Shown: piece after piece, positions 52,823 to 61,784 of the stretch
Numbering within the stretch: position 1 is the stretch's first letter
How the letters are laid out: every line of letters begins with the position of its first letter
Assembly: GCF_023721815.1 (NCBI RefSeq)
Contig: NZ_JAMDLI010000007.1
Location: forward strand, 487,237-551,236
Origin: Pleomorphomonas sp. JP5
Lineage (GTDB): Bacteria; Pseudomonadota; Alphaproteobacteria; Rhizobiales; Pleomorphomonadaceae
Length of the DNA stretch: 64,000 nucleotides
Reading direction: 5' to 3'
The notes under the pieces: model-generated
What the model saw: only the letters and a program-made list of their open reading frames with translations
Told to the model about the DNA's origin: nothing
The model's database searches: none
Translations under genes and position numbers: made by a program

Positions 52823-54715
52823 TCAGGGCTGCGTCGGCCGGAGCTTGACCATCATGAGACGCGAGTTGCCCCAGTTCGGAACCGGATCGGTGTAGGGATC
52901 ATCCGGGAACGTCGGGTAGCCCGTCCAGTAGGTGGTGTCCATCGAGGCGAACACGTTGTAGGACATCATCGGAATGGTGGGCATTTCCTTCACCACCAGC
53001 TTCAGATAGTCCATGCCGTAGTCCACGCCCTTGGGATCGTCGAAGCTGATCCCGCGGATGCCCTCGATGATCTTGTCGAGTTCCGGGCTCGACCAGCGCT
53101 GCCAGTTGCGCGCCGGCTGGACTTCTCCAGGCTTGGCCACGAAGCTGGAGTGCCAGCTGTCCAGGAAGAACGACATGTCGGCGTCGCCACCCCAGGTCTC
53201 GACGCTCCAGGCAATGGCCGCATCGAAGTCGCCGGCCTGCATCGGCTGCCAGGGATTGGTCGTCGGCAACGCTTTCGCGTCGATGCCGAACTGCTTCCAC
53301 TGCTGGGTGATCAGCGTACCTGCGCGGGTGAACACCGAACGCGAGTCGCCTTCGACGGTCAGGCGAATCCGGAAGGGCTGGCCGTCCGGCTGCAGCCATT
53401 GATTGCCGGACTTCTTGAAGCCGGCTCTTTCAAGCAACTCGCCGGCCGCCTTCGGATTGGGCTTCCACCAGCCGTAGCCGAACTGGTTGTCGATCGCCGT
53501 CTGATCGGTCGGGATCTGGTCCTTGAACTTCGGCTGCTTGCGCAGCATGTCGGCGATCTGCGAGGGGATCGTCGGATCATAGGGCTTGATCTTGCTCTTG
53601 CCCGTATCGAGTTCGAAGTTCTTCAGCCACTCCTGCATCGGCGCCTGGTAGGTCGGCATCGCGACGCCGGTCGGAGGCACACCGATGGCCGACAGGGTTG
53701 CCGCGCCGCGGTAGCTTGCGAGGTCGATGGCCTTGATGTCCATCAGCAGGGCAAGGGCCCAGCGCACGTCGGCGTTGTCGAATGGCGCCTTCTGCGTATT
53801 GAAGATCACGGCCGGCAGGGTCGGATCGGGATGCGCATAGGGGAAGCCCTTGAACCAGGTGGCCAGCGACTTCGACTGTTCGACCAACGTGAACATGCCT
53901 TCCGGCGTGTTGTCGTGGATGATGTCGAGCTCGTGCTTCAGCTGGGCAATGGTCTTCTTGTCCGGCGGGCCACCGTCCACATAGGCGGCATACTTCGGGC
54001 CGGGCTCGCCGATGAGGCCGAGCGGCGTCCGCTGCCAGTCCTCACGCTTCTCCCAGATGTACCACTTGCCCTGCGGGTCGTAGTTCTTGAGCTTGTAGGC
54101 GCTGATCGAGATCGGGTTGGCGAAGTCGAACTTCAGCGGGTCCTCGACCTTTTCGAACACATGCTTGGGCATGATCCAGATGGCGTTCCAGCGCACTGTG
54201 AACAGGGCATGGAAGCGAGAGTTCGGCTTCTTCAGCTTGAAGACGACAGTGTAGGGATCGGTGGCCTTGATGCTGTCGACGCTGACGGCGAGAAGCGGGC
54301 TCCACACCATACCCGGATGGTCGATCTGGGTCTGCACGGTGTAGACGACGTCATCGGCGGTGAACTCGACGCCATCGCTCCAGTACATGCCCTTGCGCAG
54401 CTTCACCGTCATCTCGGAGAAGTCGGCGTTGTAGATCGGCTTTTCGGCAGCCAGCGAGTTGTACCACGGACCGTCGATGCCTTGATCGGGGTCGATGTAC
54501 CAGAGAGTGTCCATGGTCAGCTGCTGCAGGCCGGTCGATAGGCCGCCGCCGCCGTTCACCCAGATGTTGAACCAGCCGGGGTTCTTGACGGTACCCTCCG
54601 GGTTCTCGATGATCACGGTCTCCTTGCGCGGCAGGTTGGATATATCCTGCGCCTGAGCCGTGCTGGCCAGAACCGCGAGTGCGGCGCCGGCAAGGAACGT
54701 TCTCCAAAGTTTCAT
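52823..54715 (-). CDS. Family 5 extracellular binding protein, probably for arabino-oligosaccharides
   Basis: A 630-residue family 5 (DppA/OppA-type) binding protein, with a signal peptide of 22 residues cleaved after AQA. The mature protein has the family segments LRKGMYWSDGVEFTADDVVYT, PAVIFNTQKAPFDNADVRWALAL and ELLERAGFKK. It is longer than typical DppA (about 535), as seen in family members that bind oligosaccharides. It lies between the GH51 gene and the permeases on the same strand. A 171-bp gap separates it from GH51. The ligand assignment is from context only. Confidence 0.87.
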   Translation of the reverse strand: MKLWRTFLAGAALAVLASTAQAQDISNLPRKETVIIENPEGTVKNPGWFNIWVNGGGGLSTGLQQLTMDTLWYIDPDQGIDGPWYNSLAAEKPIYNADFSEMTVKLRKGMYWSDGVEFTADDVVYTVQTQIDHPGMVWSPLLAVSVDSIKATDPYTVVFKLKKPNSRFHALFTVRWNAIWIMPKHVFEKVEDPLKFDFANPISISAYKLKNYDPQGKWYIWEKREDWQRTPLGLIGEPGPKYAAYVDGGPPDKKTIAQLKHELDIIHDNTPEGMFTLVEQSKSLATWFKGFPYAHPDPTLPAVIFNTQKAPFDNADVRWALALLMDIKAIDLASYRGAATLSAIGVPPTGVAMPTYQAPMQEWLKNFELDTGKSKIKPYDPTIPSQIADMLRKQPKFKDQIPTDQTAIDNQFGYGWWKPNPKAAGELLERAGFKKSGNQWLQPDGQPFRIRLTVEGDSRSVFTRAGTLITQQWKQFGIDAKALPTTNPWQPMQAGDFDAAIAWSVETWGGDADMSFFLDSWHSSFVAKPGEVQPARNWQRWSSPELDKIIEGIRGISFDDPKGVDYGMDYLKLVVKEMPTIPMMSYNVFASMDTTYWTGYPTFPDDPYTDPVPNWGNSRLMMVKLRPTQP

Positions 54716-54886
54716 GCGGTAAGTCCTCCCTCAACAATGCCCACGTTGCACGGTGCGTCGCCAAAGCGGCGAACCGCGTCCTCCAGACCAGCGGGATTTA
54801 TCCTCCTTCTGCTCGCCGCCGGGCACGCGGCCACGTCGGCATGAGATCGGAACCGGCCGCCATTCCTCCGAAGGCGGCCTGTTGGT

Positions 54887-56407
54887 TCAAACCGATAGAC
54901 GGATGACGTTGTAGGACAGCGGCGGCAGCTTGCTGCGGAGCGCGCCATCCTCGACGAGCGTCCCTCCAACCGTTTTCGGCACAACGTTGTCCGGGTTGGC
55001 AGCCGAATTGACGGCCTTGAGGTCGGGATGGGTCATCTGGATGTGCTCGACGACTCGCGCCGCCGGGAAGCCATGAAGCGCGGAGGTGAAGTCGAGCGTT
55101 TCAGTGAGGTGACGGTTCACCACGAAGAAAGTCAGGGCGTCGCCCTCGTTCGCACGGACCACCGACACGTCGAGATAGGGGATGTCGCTTCCGACGTCCG
55201 CAGTGTAGGTCGGCCCGTCGACGATGGTGCGCAGCGAGGTGCCTCGGCCGTAGAGGGACGCGAACAGGAAGGGATAGTAGATCGTCTGCTTCCAGGCCGG
55301 CCCACCGGTTTCCGTCATGATCGGGGCAATGACGTTCACCAACTGGGCGATGCAGGCGATCTTCACGCGATCGGCGCGGCGAATGAACGTGTTGAGCACG
55401 CTGCCGACCTGCAGCACGTCCTCGAAGTTGTAGATATCCTCCAGAAGATGGGGGGCGTCTGGCCAGTCGTCTCCTTCAAGGATCTTCTTGTCTTGCTCGT
55501 TGCTGTGATACCAGACGTTCCATTCGTCGAATGAAATGGTGACGTTCTTTTTGGAACGCTTCTTCGCCTTGATATAGTCAATCACGCCGGAGACCGACTG
55601 AATATACCTGTCGAGCGTTTCGGTCTGGGCGAGGTAATTCAGTGTGTTGTTCTCTTTGTTGGCAAAATACATATGCAAGGAGAGATGGTCGATCGTGTCG
55701 TAGGTGTGGTCGAGAACGGTCGCTTCCCAATCCGGGAAGGTCGGCATGTTGGAGCTGGAGGAGCCGCAGACCACAAGTTCCACCGACTTGTCGAACAGGC
55801 GCATCGCCTTGGCGGTCTCGTTGGCGAGTTTGCCGTACTCGTCGGCCGACTTGTGGCCAACCTGCCAAGGGCCGTCCATCTCGTTGCCGATGCACCAGAG
55901 CTTGACGTTGTGCGGATCCTTCCAACCGTGCTGGCGACGCAGGTCGCTCCAGTAGGACCCGCCCGGATGGTTGCAGTACTCGATGAAGTTGCGGGCAGCG
56001 TCGAGGCCGCGCGAGCCGAGATTGACGGCCAGCATCGGCTTGGTGCCGGCCTTCTTGCACCAGTCGACGAACTCGTTGACGCCGATATGGTTGTTGTCGC
56101 GGGTGCGCCAGGCAAGGTCGAGGCGGGTCGGGCGACTTTCCCTCGGGCCGACGCCGTCCTCCCAGTTGTAGGCCGAAACGAAGTTGCCTCCCGGATATCG
56201 CACATAGGGTGTCCGGATGGCGCGCACGAGGTCCAGAACGTCGCCTCGGAAGCCGTCGGCATCGGCTGTCGGATGCCCGGGCTCGTAGATGCCGGTGTAG
56301 ATGGCGCGCCCCAAGTGCTCCAGGAAGGAGCTGTAGACACGGTCGTCGACCTGGGAAATCGTGAAATCCCGGTGGATGGTCACATTCGCTTTCACGTCGG
56401 CCCTCAT
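54887..56407 (-). CDS. GH51 alpha-L-arabinofuranosidase
   Basis: A 506-residue GH51 enzyme that removes terminal alpha-L-arabinofuranosyl residues from arabinan, arabinoxylan or arabinogalactan fragments. The acid/base Glu176 is in GNEMDG and the nucleophile Glu295 in SFDEWNVW, both in their usual strands of the TIM barrel. The RYPGGNF start of the barrel and the C-terminal beta-sandwich (FFVVNRHLTETLDF) are present. It lacks a signal peptide, so the substrate must first be imported by the Dpp-type system encoded downstream. It is preceded by the ArsR-type regulator and a 236-bp AT-rich promoter region. Confidence 0.94.
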   Translation of the reverse strand: MRADVKANVTIHRDFTISQVDDRVYSSFLEHLGRAIYTGIYEPGHPTADADGFRGDVLDLVRAIRTPYVRYPGGNFVSAYNWEDGVGPRESRPTRLDLAWRTRDNNHIGVNEFVDWCKKAGTKPMLAVNLGSRGLDAARNFIEYCNHPGGSYWSDLRRQHGWKDPHNVKLWCIGNEMDGPWQVGHKSADEYGKLANETAKAMRLFDKSVELVVCGSSSSNMPTFPDWEATVLDHTYDTIDHLSLHMYFANKENNTLNYLAQTETLDRYIQSVSGVIDYIKAKKRSKKNVTISFDEWNVWYHSNEQDKKILEGDDWPDAPHLLEDIYNFEDVLQVGSVLNTFIRRADRVKIACIAQLVNVIAPIMTETGGPAWKQTIYYPFLFASLYGRGTSLRTIVDGPTYTADVGSDIPYLDVSVVRANEGDALTFFVVNRHLTETLDFTSALHGFPAARVVEHIQMTHPDLKAVNSAANPDNVVPKTVGGTLVEDGALRSKLPPLSYNVIRLSV

Positions 56408-56424
56408 ACCCGCTGTAGTTTATA

Positions 56425-56444
56425 TTATGTTTTATGGTACATAA
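56425..56444. promoter_or_regulatory. Inverted repeat in the GH51 promoter region
   Basis: TTATGT (56425-56430) and ACATAA (56439-56444) form a 6-8-6 inverted repeat. Nested in it, TTATG-GTA-CATAA (56432-56444) is also symmetric. It lies 18-37 bp before the GH51 start in an AT-rich stretch that also offers -10-like hexamers on the minus strand. It is a reasonable operator for the ArsR-type regulator encoded upstream, but no second copy was found to support this. Confidence 0.4.
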
Positions 56445-56643
56445 CGGGCAGTATGTTTCGGACCTGGAGGGTTGTCAATTGGCCTATGGCTGCTCGCGAC
56501 CAAAGGCTGAACCAGGGGCCGGCGGGCAATAATAAGGTGTATCTTGTAGCGAGGGCTAGCGTATCTGATATAGATCAGTGAGTAGCTGGCTGAGATCCGT
56601 GCGAATTTTTGGAGCAGGATAATAGTGTAGAGGTAGATGAAAT

Positions 56644-57585
56644 CTATTTTTCGGATCTATACAGGCGCATGACGATATCCTGGTCGTAGTTTCCAAAGCC
56701 GCGACCGAATATATTTATGCCACCTGGATGCTTTGCTTCATCGGAAATGCCGATCCGCATGCGGATGGAGTGGTGGTTATCGAGGCCGAGGTCGGCCAAC
56801 TTCACATCGGAAATCCTGATACCGTCTATGAACGTCCCGCGTTCCGAGATCGTCCAGGTCTTGAGCTTGCCGTATTGGGAGCCCTCGAGCTTCCACCAGC
56901 GTGGTGTGTATACGCCGCGCTTATCACCATAATCGCCCGGCGAAGTCCAGGTGCCGACCAAAGCGTTGTTGACCCAGAGCGTGATATCGGACGGCCAGTC
57001 CGCGTTGGTGCCCGGCACTTCCGACGACAGCTCCATCGAGAATTCGACGGCGCTGATCTCTTCATTCAAGACTTTGGCATTGTTCGGAAATTTATACTCG
57101 ACATAGCCTCTGCCGAACCAGATCAGGCCAGCCTGCATGCGGTTGGGGTCGAGAAAGAAGTTCGGCACGTCGAGAAGGCCGATGACGCCGTCGTTCGAAC
57201 AGAGACCGCAAGGCGCGCGAACGTCGCAGCTGGTATAGAGGCCGATCGGCATCGACACCTCGATCGTCTCGTCACGCGGCAGCTCGCCCGGATCATCAAA
57301 CCTGATAACGATCTCGTCGTAGCGCGCCGAACAGATTTTCTGGTGTCCCTTCTTGGCCTTTACCGTCTTGGTGTCGATCAGCTCCGCTTCCTCGAGTGCT
57401 TGCACCGACATGGCGACAGTCGACTGCGGCAATGACAGTTCAGCACTGATTTCATTGACATTCATTGGCCCCTTGCCATGCAGGAGGCGAAGAATGTCGA
57501 GCCGTGTCGGCGAGGCTATCCCCTTGAGCGTGGCGTGGCTGTCGGCGGCGTGCAGCGTAAGGAAGTTTCTGTTCAAGGGGTTCAC
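56644..57585 (-). CDS. ArsR-type regulator with a large C-terminal sensor domain
   Basis: A 313-residue protein. The winged helix of ArsR type occupies about residues 15-90 (SPTRLDILRLLHGKGPMNVNEIS, LPQSTVAMSVQALEEAELI). ArsR proteins normally end near residue 110. Here about 200 more residues follow, with a beta-rich pattern, SPGDYGDKRGVYTPRWWK and a GINIFGRGFGNYDQDIVMRLY ending. The domain suggests a jelly-roll, possibly carbohydrate-binding. Cys120, Cys126 and Cys129 form a C-x5-C-x2-C cluster at the junction. It precedes GH51 and its importer on the same strand and is likely their regulator; the effector, perhaps arabinose or an arabinoside, is inferred. Confidence 0.82.
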   Translation of the reverse strand: MNPLNRNFLTLHAADSHATLKGIASPTRLDILRLLHGKGPMNVNEISAELSLPQSTVAMSVQALEEAELIDTKTVKAKKGHQKICSARYDEIVIRFDDPGELPRDETIEVSMPIGLYTSCDVRAPCGLCSNDGVIGLLDVPNFFLDPNRMQAGLIWFGRGYVEYKFPNNAKVLNEEISAVEFSMELSSEVPGTNADWPSDITLWVNNALVGTWTSPGDYGDKRGVYTPRWWKLEGSQYGKLKTWTISERGTFIDGIRISDVKLADLGLDNHHSIRMRIGISDEAKHPGGINIFGRGFGNYDQDIVMRLYRSEK

Positions 57586-57929
57586 TCGAAAGCAAGGTCT
57601 TTCTTTTCATATCATCAATCGTGATAGAGTCTATTGCAAATCATCGCGTGCTACGGTCCGTTGGTCGTGGTCCGACCGGGGGGCGAGTTCGTCCGGCTAG
57701 TGGCGCGACTACGGATCGACAGGATCGGCAGGGTCCGCTAGAGGACCCTCGGTCAGGCTGAGCCGGCCTGCTCGACGAGCGGTTGCTTCGGCGGAGGAAG
57801 CCGGCGCGCTCGCTTGGTGGCCGGGTGTTTCGGTCCAGTCGGCGAATGCTCCAGGTCGGCTGGGGGAATGTCGAGGGGAGGGCGCCCACAGAAGGCGCGG
57901 TTTGCCCTCTGGCGCTACGGGAGAAAGAC
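57586..57929. other. Divergent intergenic region between ArsR-type and HAD genes
   Basis: 344 bp with no convincing gene; a frame extending the HAD gene upstream is Arg-rich and unlike protein. The first 60 bp beside the regulator gene are AT-rich and include TATCA-N7-TGATA (5-7-5 inverted repeat near 57612), a possible autoregulatory site. The remainder is GC-rich and without clear signals. Confidence 0.6.
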
Positions 57930-58751
57930 ATGCCCTATCGGATGATCGCCCTCGATCTCGACGGCACGCTCCTCGATCCGGAAGGGCGCATCCGTCCGAG
58001 CACGATCGCTGCGCTTGGGGCTGCGAAGGAACGGGGACTTGAGGTGGTTTTGGTCACTGGCCGCCATCACTCGGTGACCCGCCCTTATTTTGAGGAGCTG
58101 AGGCTCTCCGGACCGGCCATCTGCTGCAACGGCACCTATGTCTACGATTTTCCAGCCGAGCGCGTCGTGAGTGGTGAGCCATTTGATCTCGCCGACGCGC
58201 GCCGCCTCGTCGCATCCTGCCGCCGGCACCGCGTCGACATGCTGGTCTATCTGGACGACGTCATGCTCTACGAAGTGCCGACGCCGCATCTTCAAAAGCT
58301 CGGCGCCTGGATCGACGGTCTGTCGACCCGTCCAAAGCCGGAGCTGCGGCGGATTGAGTCGGTGGAGGCGGTTCTCGATACCGTTCCCAATGTCTGGAAG
58401 TTCGTGGTCACCCACTCGGATGCCGGCCGACTGGCCGACTGGTATGCGGAAGCCGAGGCTATGCCGGCTTACGGCATCGAGTATTCCTGGCACGACCGCA
58501 TCGATGTGATGCCGGCAGGACGCAGCAAGGGTAGCCGTCTTGTCTCCTGGGCTGCCGAGCGCGGGGTCGATGCGGACGACATCGTCGCCTTTGGGGACAA
58601 CTTCAACGACCTGGGCATGCTGACTGGCGTTGGTCTCGGCATAGCCATGGGCAACGCCCCTGACGCGGTCAAGGCAAAGGCGGCCGAGGTGATTGGCGCC
58701 AACGACACCGATGCCATCGCGAGGCGCATCGAAAGTCTGCTTCGTGTCTGA
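57930..58751 (+). CDS. HAD-superfamily (Cof-type) sugar phosphatase
   Basis: A 273-residue Cof-type HAD hydrolase. Motif I is DLDGTLLD (residues 8-15), motif II is VTGRH, and motifs III/IV are RSKGSRL with GDNFNDLGML (the GDxxND motif). The C2B cap lies between residues 85 and 190. These proteins dephosphorylate small sugar phosphates in the cytoplasm. The ATG at 57930 is preceded by GGGAG. It stands alone before a Dpp-type importer operon in the same direction and could dephosphorylate a product of that system, but no specific substrate can be inferred. Confidence 0.9.
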   Translation: MPYRMIALDLDGTLLDPEGRIRPSTIAALGAAKERGLEVVLVTGRHHSVTRPYFEELRLSGPAICCNGTYVYDFPAERVVSGEPFDLADARRLVASCRRHRVDMLVYLDDVMLYEVPTPHLQKLGAWIDGLSTRPKPELRRIESVEAVLDTVPNVWKFVVTHSDAGRLADWYAEAEAMPAYGIEYSWHDRIDVMPAGRSKGSRLVSWAAERGVDADDIVAFGDNFNDLGMLTGVGLGIAMGNAPDAVKAKAAEVIGANDTDAIARRIESLLRV

Positions 58752-58784
58752 ACTGCCTGCCACGGCGTTGGGCATGCCTGCCTA

Positions 58785-58813
58785 TTGACCATTCCATAGT
58801 GGGTGGTTACGAC
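58785..58813 (+). promoter_or_regulatory. Possible promoter of the second Dpp-type importer
   Basis: TTGACC (58785-58790), a 17-base spacer and TACGAC (58808-58813) resemble a sigma-70 promoter, with a good -35 and a weak -10 (3 of 6). About 200 bp separate it from the binding-protein start at 59011. Confidence 0.3.
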
Positions 58814-59010
58814 TTTCCTTTCAGAAACAAGGCCTCACGTCGCTCGTCGAGGCTTGGCACACGCTCCATTGGTCGAATGGCGTGGGCGCTCATGCCTCGT
58901 CATCGGCGGGGATATGATATGAAATCGGCAGCTCCGTGGCTCCTTGCCGGCTGCACTGGGCGACCAAAGGTGGAGAAACCACCGATATATATGAAAAGGG
59001 GAATACTGAG

Positions 59011-60654
59011 ATGAGCATGCCAATCCTGGGAAAGAACCTGAGATATCTCTCCGCCGGGGCTGCGATGGCGGTCTTCTTCGCATTGAGCGGCCCGTCCTTT
59101 GCTGTCACGCCTGCTGATACGCTGGTCGAGGGCTTCGCCATCGACGACATCATCAGCCTCGATCCCGGCGAGGCTTTCGAGCTTTCCACCGCTGAGGTTA
59201 CCGGCAACTCCTACTCTCTTCTTGTCCGGCTCGATCTGGACGACACGACCCAGGTCAAGGACGATATCGCCGACAGCTGGACGGTTTCCGATGACGGTCT
59301 CACCTACACATTCAAGCTGAAGCCCGACCTGAAGTTTGCTTCCGGCAACCCGATCACTGCCGATGATGTCGTCTTTTCGGTCGAGCGGCTGATCAAGATG
59401 GACAAGAGCCCGGCCTTCCTGTTCGGGCAGTTCGGACTGACCGGCGATAACGTGACCGAGAAGGTCAAGGCGGTCGATCCGCTCACCGTCAGCTTCACCG
59501 TCGACAAGTCCTATGCCACGTCCTTCGTGCTCAACGTCCTGACCTCGACAGCCGGCGCGGTGCTCGACAAGAAACTGGTCAAGGAGCACGCCAAGGCGGT
59601 GACGCCGTCCGACGAGTACAAGTGGGATACCGATTTCGGCAACGACTGGCTCAAGACCAACTCGGCCGGCTCCGGGCCGTTCAAGGTCATCACCTGGAAG
59701 GCCAACGAAGCCGTCGTTCTCGAGCGCAACGACCAGTATTTCGGCGAACCTGCCAAGATGAAGCGGGTGATCTATCGCCACATGAAGGAAAGCGCCGGCC
59801 AGCGCCTGGCGCTTGAGAACGGCGATATCGACGTCGCCCGCAACCTTGAGCCGGGTGACTTCGAAGCGGCGACCGCCAATCCCGATCTCGACACGATTTC
59901 GGCCCCCAAGGGCACAGTCTACTACATCTCCCTCAACCAGAAGAACCCCAACCTCTCCAAGCCCGAGGTGATCGAGGCTTTCAAGTATCTGGTGGACTAC
60001 GACGCCATCGGCGCCACCCTGATCAAGGGCATTGGCGAGATTCACCAGTCCTTCCTGCCGAAGGGACAACTGGGTTCCATCGACGACAAGCCCTACACGT
60101 TCGACGTTGCCAAGGCCAAGGATCTGCTCGCCAAGGCCGGCCTCGCCGACGGTTTCACTGTCTCCATGGACACCCGCAACACGCAGCCGGTGACCGGCAT
60201 TGCGGAAAACTTCCAGCAGACCCTGGCGCAAGCCGGCGTCAAGCTGGAAATCATCCCCGGCGACGGCAAGCAGACCCTCACCAAATACCGTGCTCGCCAA
60301 CACGACATGTACATCGGCCAGTGGGGTTCGGACTATTTCGATCCAAACTCGAACGCCGAAACCTTCACGGCCAATCCGGACAACTCCGACGAAGGCAAGG
60401 TGAAGACGCTCGCCTGGCGCAATGCCTGGGATCCCAAGGACCTCGACGCCGAAACCAAGGCGGCGTTGCTTGAGAAGGATTCGGCCAAGCGTGCGGCCAT
60501 GTATCAGGACTTGCAGCGCAAGGTGCTCGAGAGTGGGCCGTTCGTCGTGATCTATCAGCAGATCGAGGTCGCCGCCTATTCGTCCAAGCTGAAGGGCTTC
60601 AGGCTCGGTCCTTCCTACGACACGAACCTGGTTGCTCCCATCTCCAAGGAATGA
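59011..60654 (+). CDS. Family 5 extracellular binding protein (Dpp/Opp type)
   Basis: A 547-residue DppA/OppA-type binding protein, with a signal peptide of about 31 residues (cleaved after SFA). Family segments are TYTFKLKPDLKFASGNPITADDVVFSVERL, GSGPFKVITWKANEAVVLERNDQYFG and FKYLVDYDAIGATLIKG. The length is standard for the class. The ATG at 59011 has AGGGG about 10 bases upstream; a second ATG is two codons later. It heads an operon with two permeases and two ATPases. Without an enzyme in the operon the ligand (peptide, oligosaccharide or other) is open. Confidence 0.9.
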   Translation: MSMPILGKNLRYLSAGAAMAVFFALSGPSFAVTPADTLVEGFAIDDIISLDPGEAFELSTAEVTGNSYSLLVRLDLDDTTQVKDDIADSWTVSDDGLTYTFKLKPDLKFASGNPITADDVVFSVERLIKMDKSPAFLFGQFGLTGDNVTEKVKAVDPLTVSFTVDKSYATSFVLNVLTSTAGAVLDKKLVKEHAKAVTPSDEYKWDTDFGNDWLKTNSAGSGPFKVITWKANEAVVLERNDQYFGEPAKMKRVIYRHMKESAGQRLALENGDIDVARNLEPGDFEAATANPDLDTISAPKGTVYYISLNQKNPNLSKPEVIEAFKYLVDYDAIGATLIKGIGEIHQSFLPKGQLGSIDDKPYTFDVAKAKDLLAKAGLADGFTVSMDTRNTQPVTGIAENFQQTLAQAGVKLEIIPGDGKQTLTKYRARQHDMYIGQWGSDYFDPNSNAETFTANPDNSDEGKVKTLAWRNAWDPKDLDAETKAALLEKDSAKRAAMYQDLQRKVLESGPFVVIYQQIEVAAYSSKLKGFRLGPSYDTNLVAPISKE

Positions 60655-60660
60655 ATGCAG

Positions 60661-60686
60661 GCTCCGCCTTCCTCGGGAGGCGGAGC
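60661..60686 (+). promoter_or_regulatory. Intercistronic hairpin after the binding-protein gene
   Basis: GCTCCGCCT (60661-60669) pairs with AGGCGGAGC (60678-60686), and the loop can pair further. It starts 7 bp after the stop codon and is followed by TTCTTCC. It may act as a partial terminator or mRNA-stabilising structure that makes binding protein in excess over the permeases. Confidence 0.6.
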
Positions 60687-60722
60687 TTCTTCCATCCTTG
60701 CAAGTGAGGAGCGGTCCAACTC

Positions 60723-61784
60723 GTGTTTCATTCGAGCGCCAAGCGAACCGTGGGGCTAAGGCGCGCCCGCGGCATCATGGTCAACATCGGCCGGTTCGCC
60801 GTCATGTTGGCGACCACCTATCTCGGCCTGCTCGCTGTCACCTTTTTCATCGGCCGTGTCGTTCCCATCGATCCGGTGCTGGCGATCGTCGGCGATCGTG
60901 CTCCGGCGTCGGTCGTCGAGCGCGTCCGAGAGGAAATGGGCTTCAATCTGCCGCTCTGGCGTCAGTTCGTCCTCTACCTACAGCAAGCCCTGACCGGTGA
61001 TTTCGGCACCTCGGTCCTGACCACCAATCCGGTGATGGAAGACATCATCCGGGTGTTTCCGGCGACGCTTGAACTTGCCACGGTCGGCACGCTGATCGGC
61101 GCGGGGCTCGGCGTGCCGCTCGGCGTCGTCGCCGCCGTCCGGCGCGGGTCGATCGCCGACCAGATCGTCCGCATCGTCGGACTCATCGGTTACTCCGTAC
61201 CGATCTTCTGGTTGGGGCTGCTGTCGCTTCTGCTGTTCTATGCCAAGCTGAAATGGGTCGCCTATCCCGGCCGCCTCGACGTCGCCTATGAGTACACCTT
61301 TGTTCCGATCACCGGCCTCTACCTCTTCGATGCCGCGTGGACGCGGCAATGGGACGTCCTTTGGGATGCCTTTCGCCACATCATCCTTCCCGGCTCGCTG
61401 CTTGGCTACTTCTCGCTCGCCTACATCAGCCGCATGACGCGCTCCTTCATGCTCAACGAGCTCGGACAGGAGTATATAGTCGCCGCGCGCGCCAAAGGGC
61501 TCAGCGAGCGTCGGATCGTCTGGTTCCACGCGCTCCGCAATGCCGCCGTGCCGCTCGTCACCGTCATCGCCCTGTCCTATGCCGGCCTGCTCGAGGGATC
61601 GGTCCTGACCGAAACGGTGTTCTCCTGGCCGGGCATCGGCCTCTACATCACCAACTCCTTGCAGAACGCCGACATGAACGCCGTCCTAGGCGGCACCATC
61701 GTCATCGGCTCGGTGTTCATCACCATCAACATGCTGTCCGACCTGCTCTATCGGCTGCTCGACCCGAGGACTCGCGCAAGATGA
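60723..61784 (+). CDS. Dpp/Opp-type ABC permease (DppB-like)
   Basis: A 353-residue permease. TM1 begins near residue 25 after a basic N-terminus (AKRTVGLRRARG). It has a periplasmic segment with DPVLAIVGDRAPASVVERVREEMGF and LTGDFGTSVLTTNPVMEDI, then TM segments and the C-terminal VFSWPGIGLYITNSLQNADMNAVLG typical of DppB/GsiC. The GTG start follows GAGGAG by about 12 bases; Met19 is a possible alternative. It overlaps the next permease by 4 bp. Confidence 0.92.
   Translation: MFHSSAKRTVGLRRARGIMVNIGRFAVMLATTYLGLLAVTFFIGRVVPIDPVLAIVGDRAPASVVERVREEMGFNLPLWRQFVLYLQQALTGDFGTSVLTTNPVMEDIIRVFPATLELATVGTLIGAGLGVPLGVVAAVRRGSIADQIVRIVGLIGYSVPIFWLGLLSLLLFYAKLKWVAYPGRLDVAYEYTFVPITGLYLFDAAWTRQWDVLWDAFRHIILPGSLLGYFSLAYISRMTRSFMLNELGQEYIVAARAKGLSERRIVWFHALRNAAVPLVTVIALSYAGLLEGSVLTETVFSWPGIGLYITNSLQNADMNAVLGGTIVIGSVFITINMLSDLLYRLLDPRTRAR

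Noticed and set aside
48982-54715. Peptide or nickel importer annotation for the first Dpp-type operon
   Set aside because: The operon is headed by GH51 and an ArsR-type sensor and contains no peptidase; family 5 binding proteins also carry oligosaccharides. An arabino-oligosaccharide importer is the better reading.
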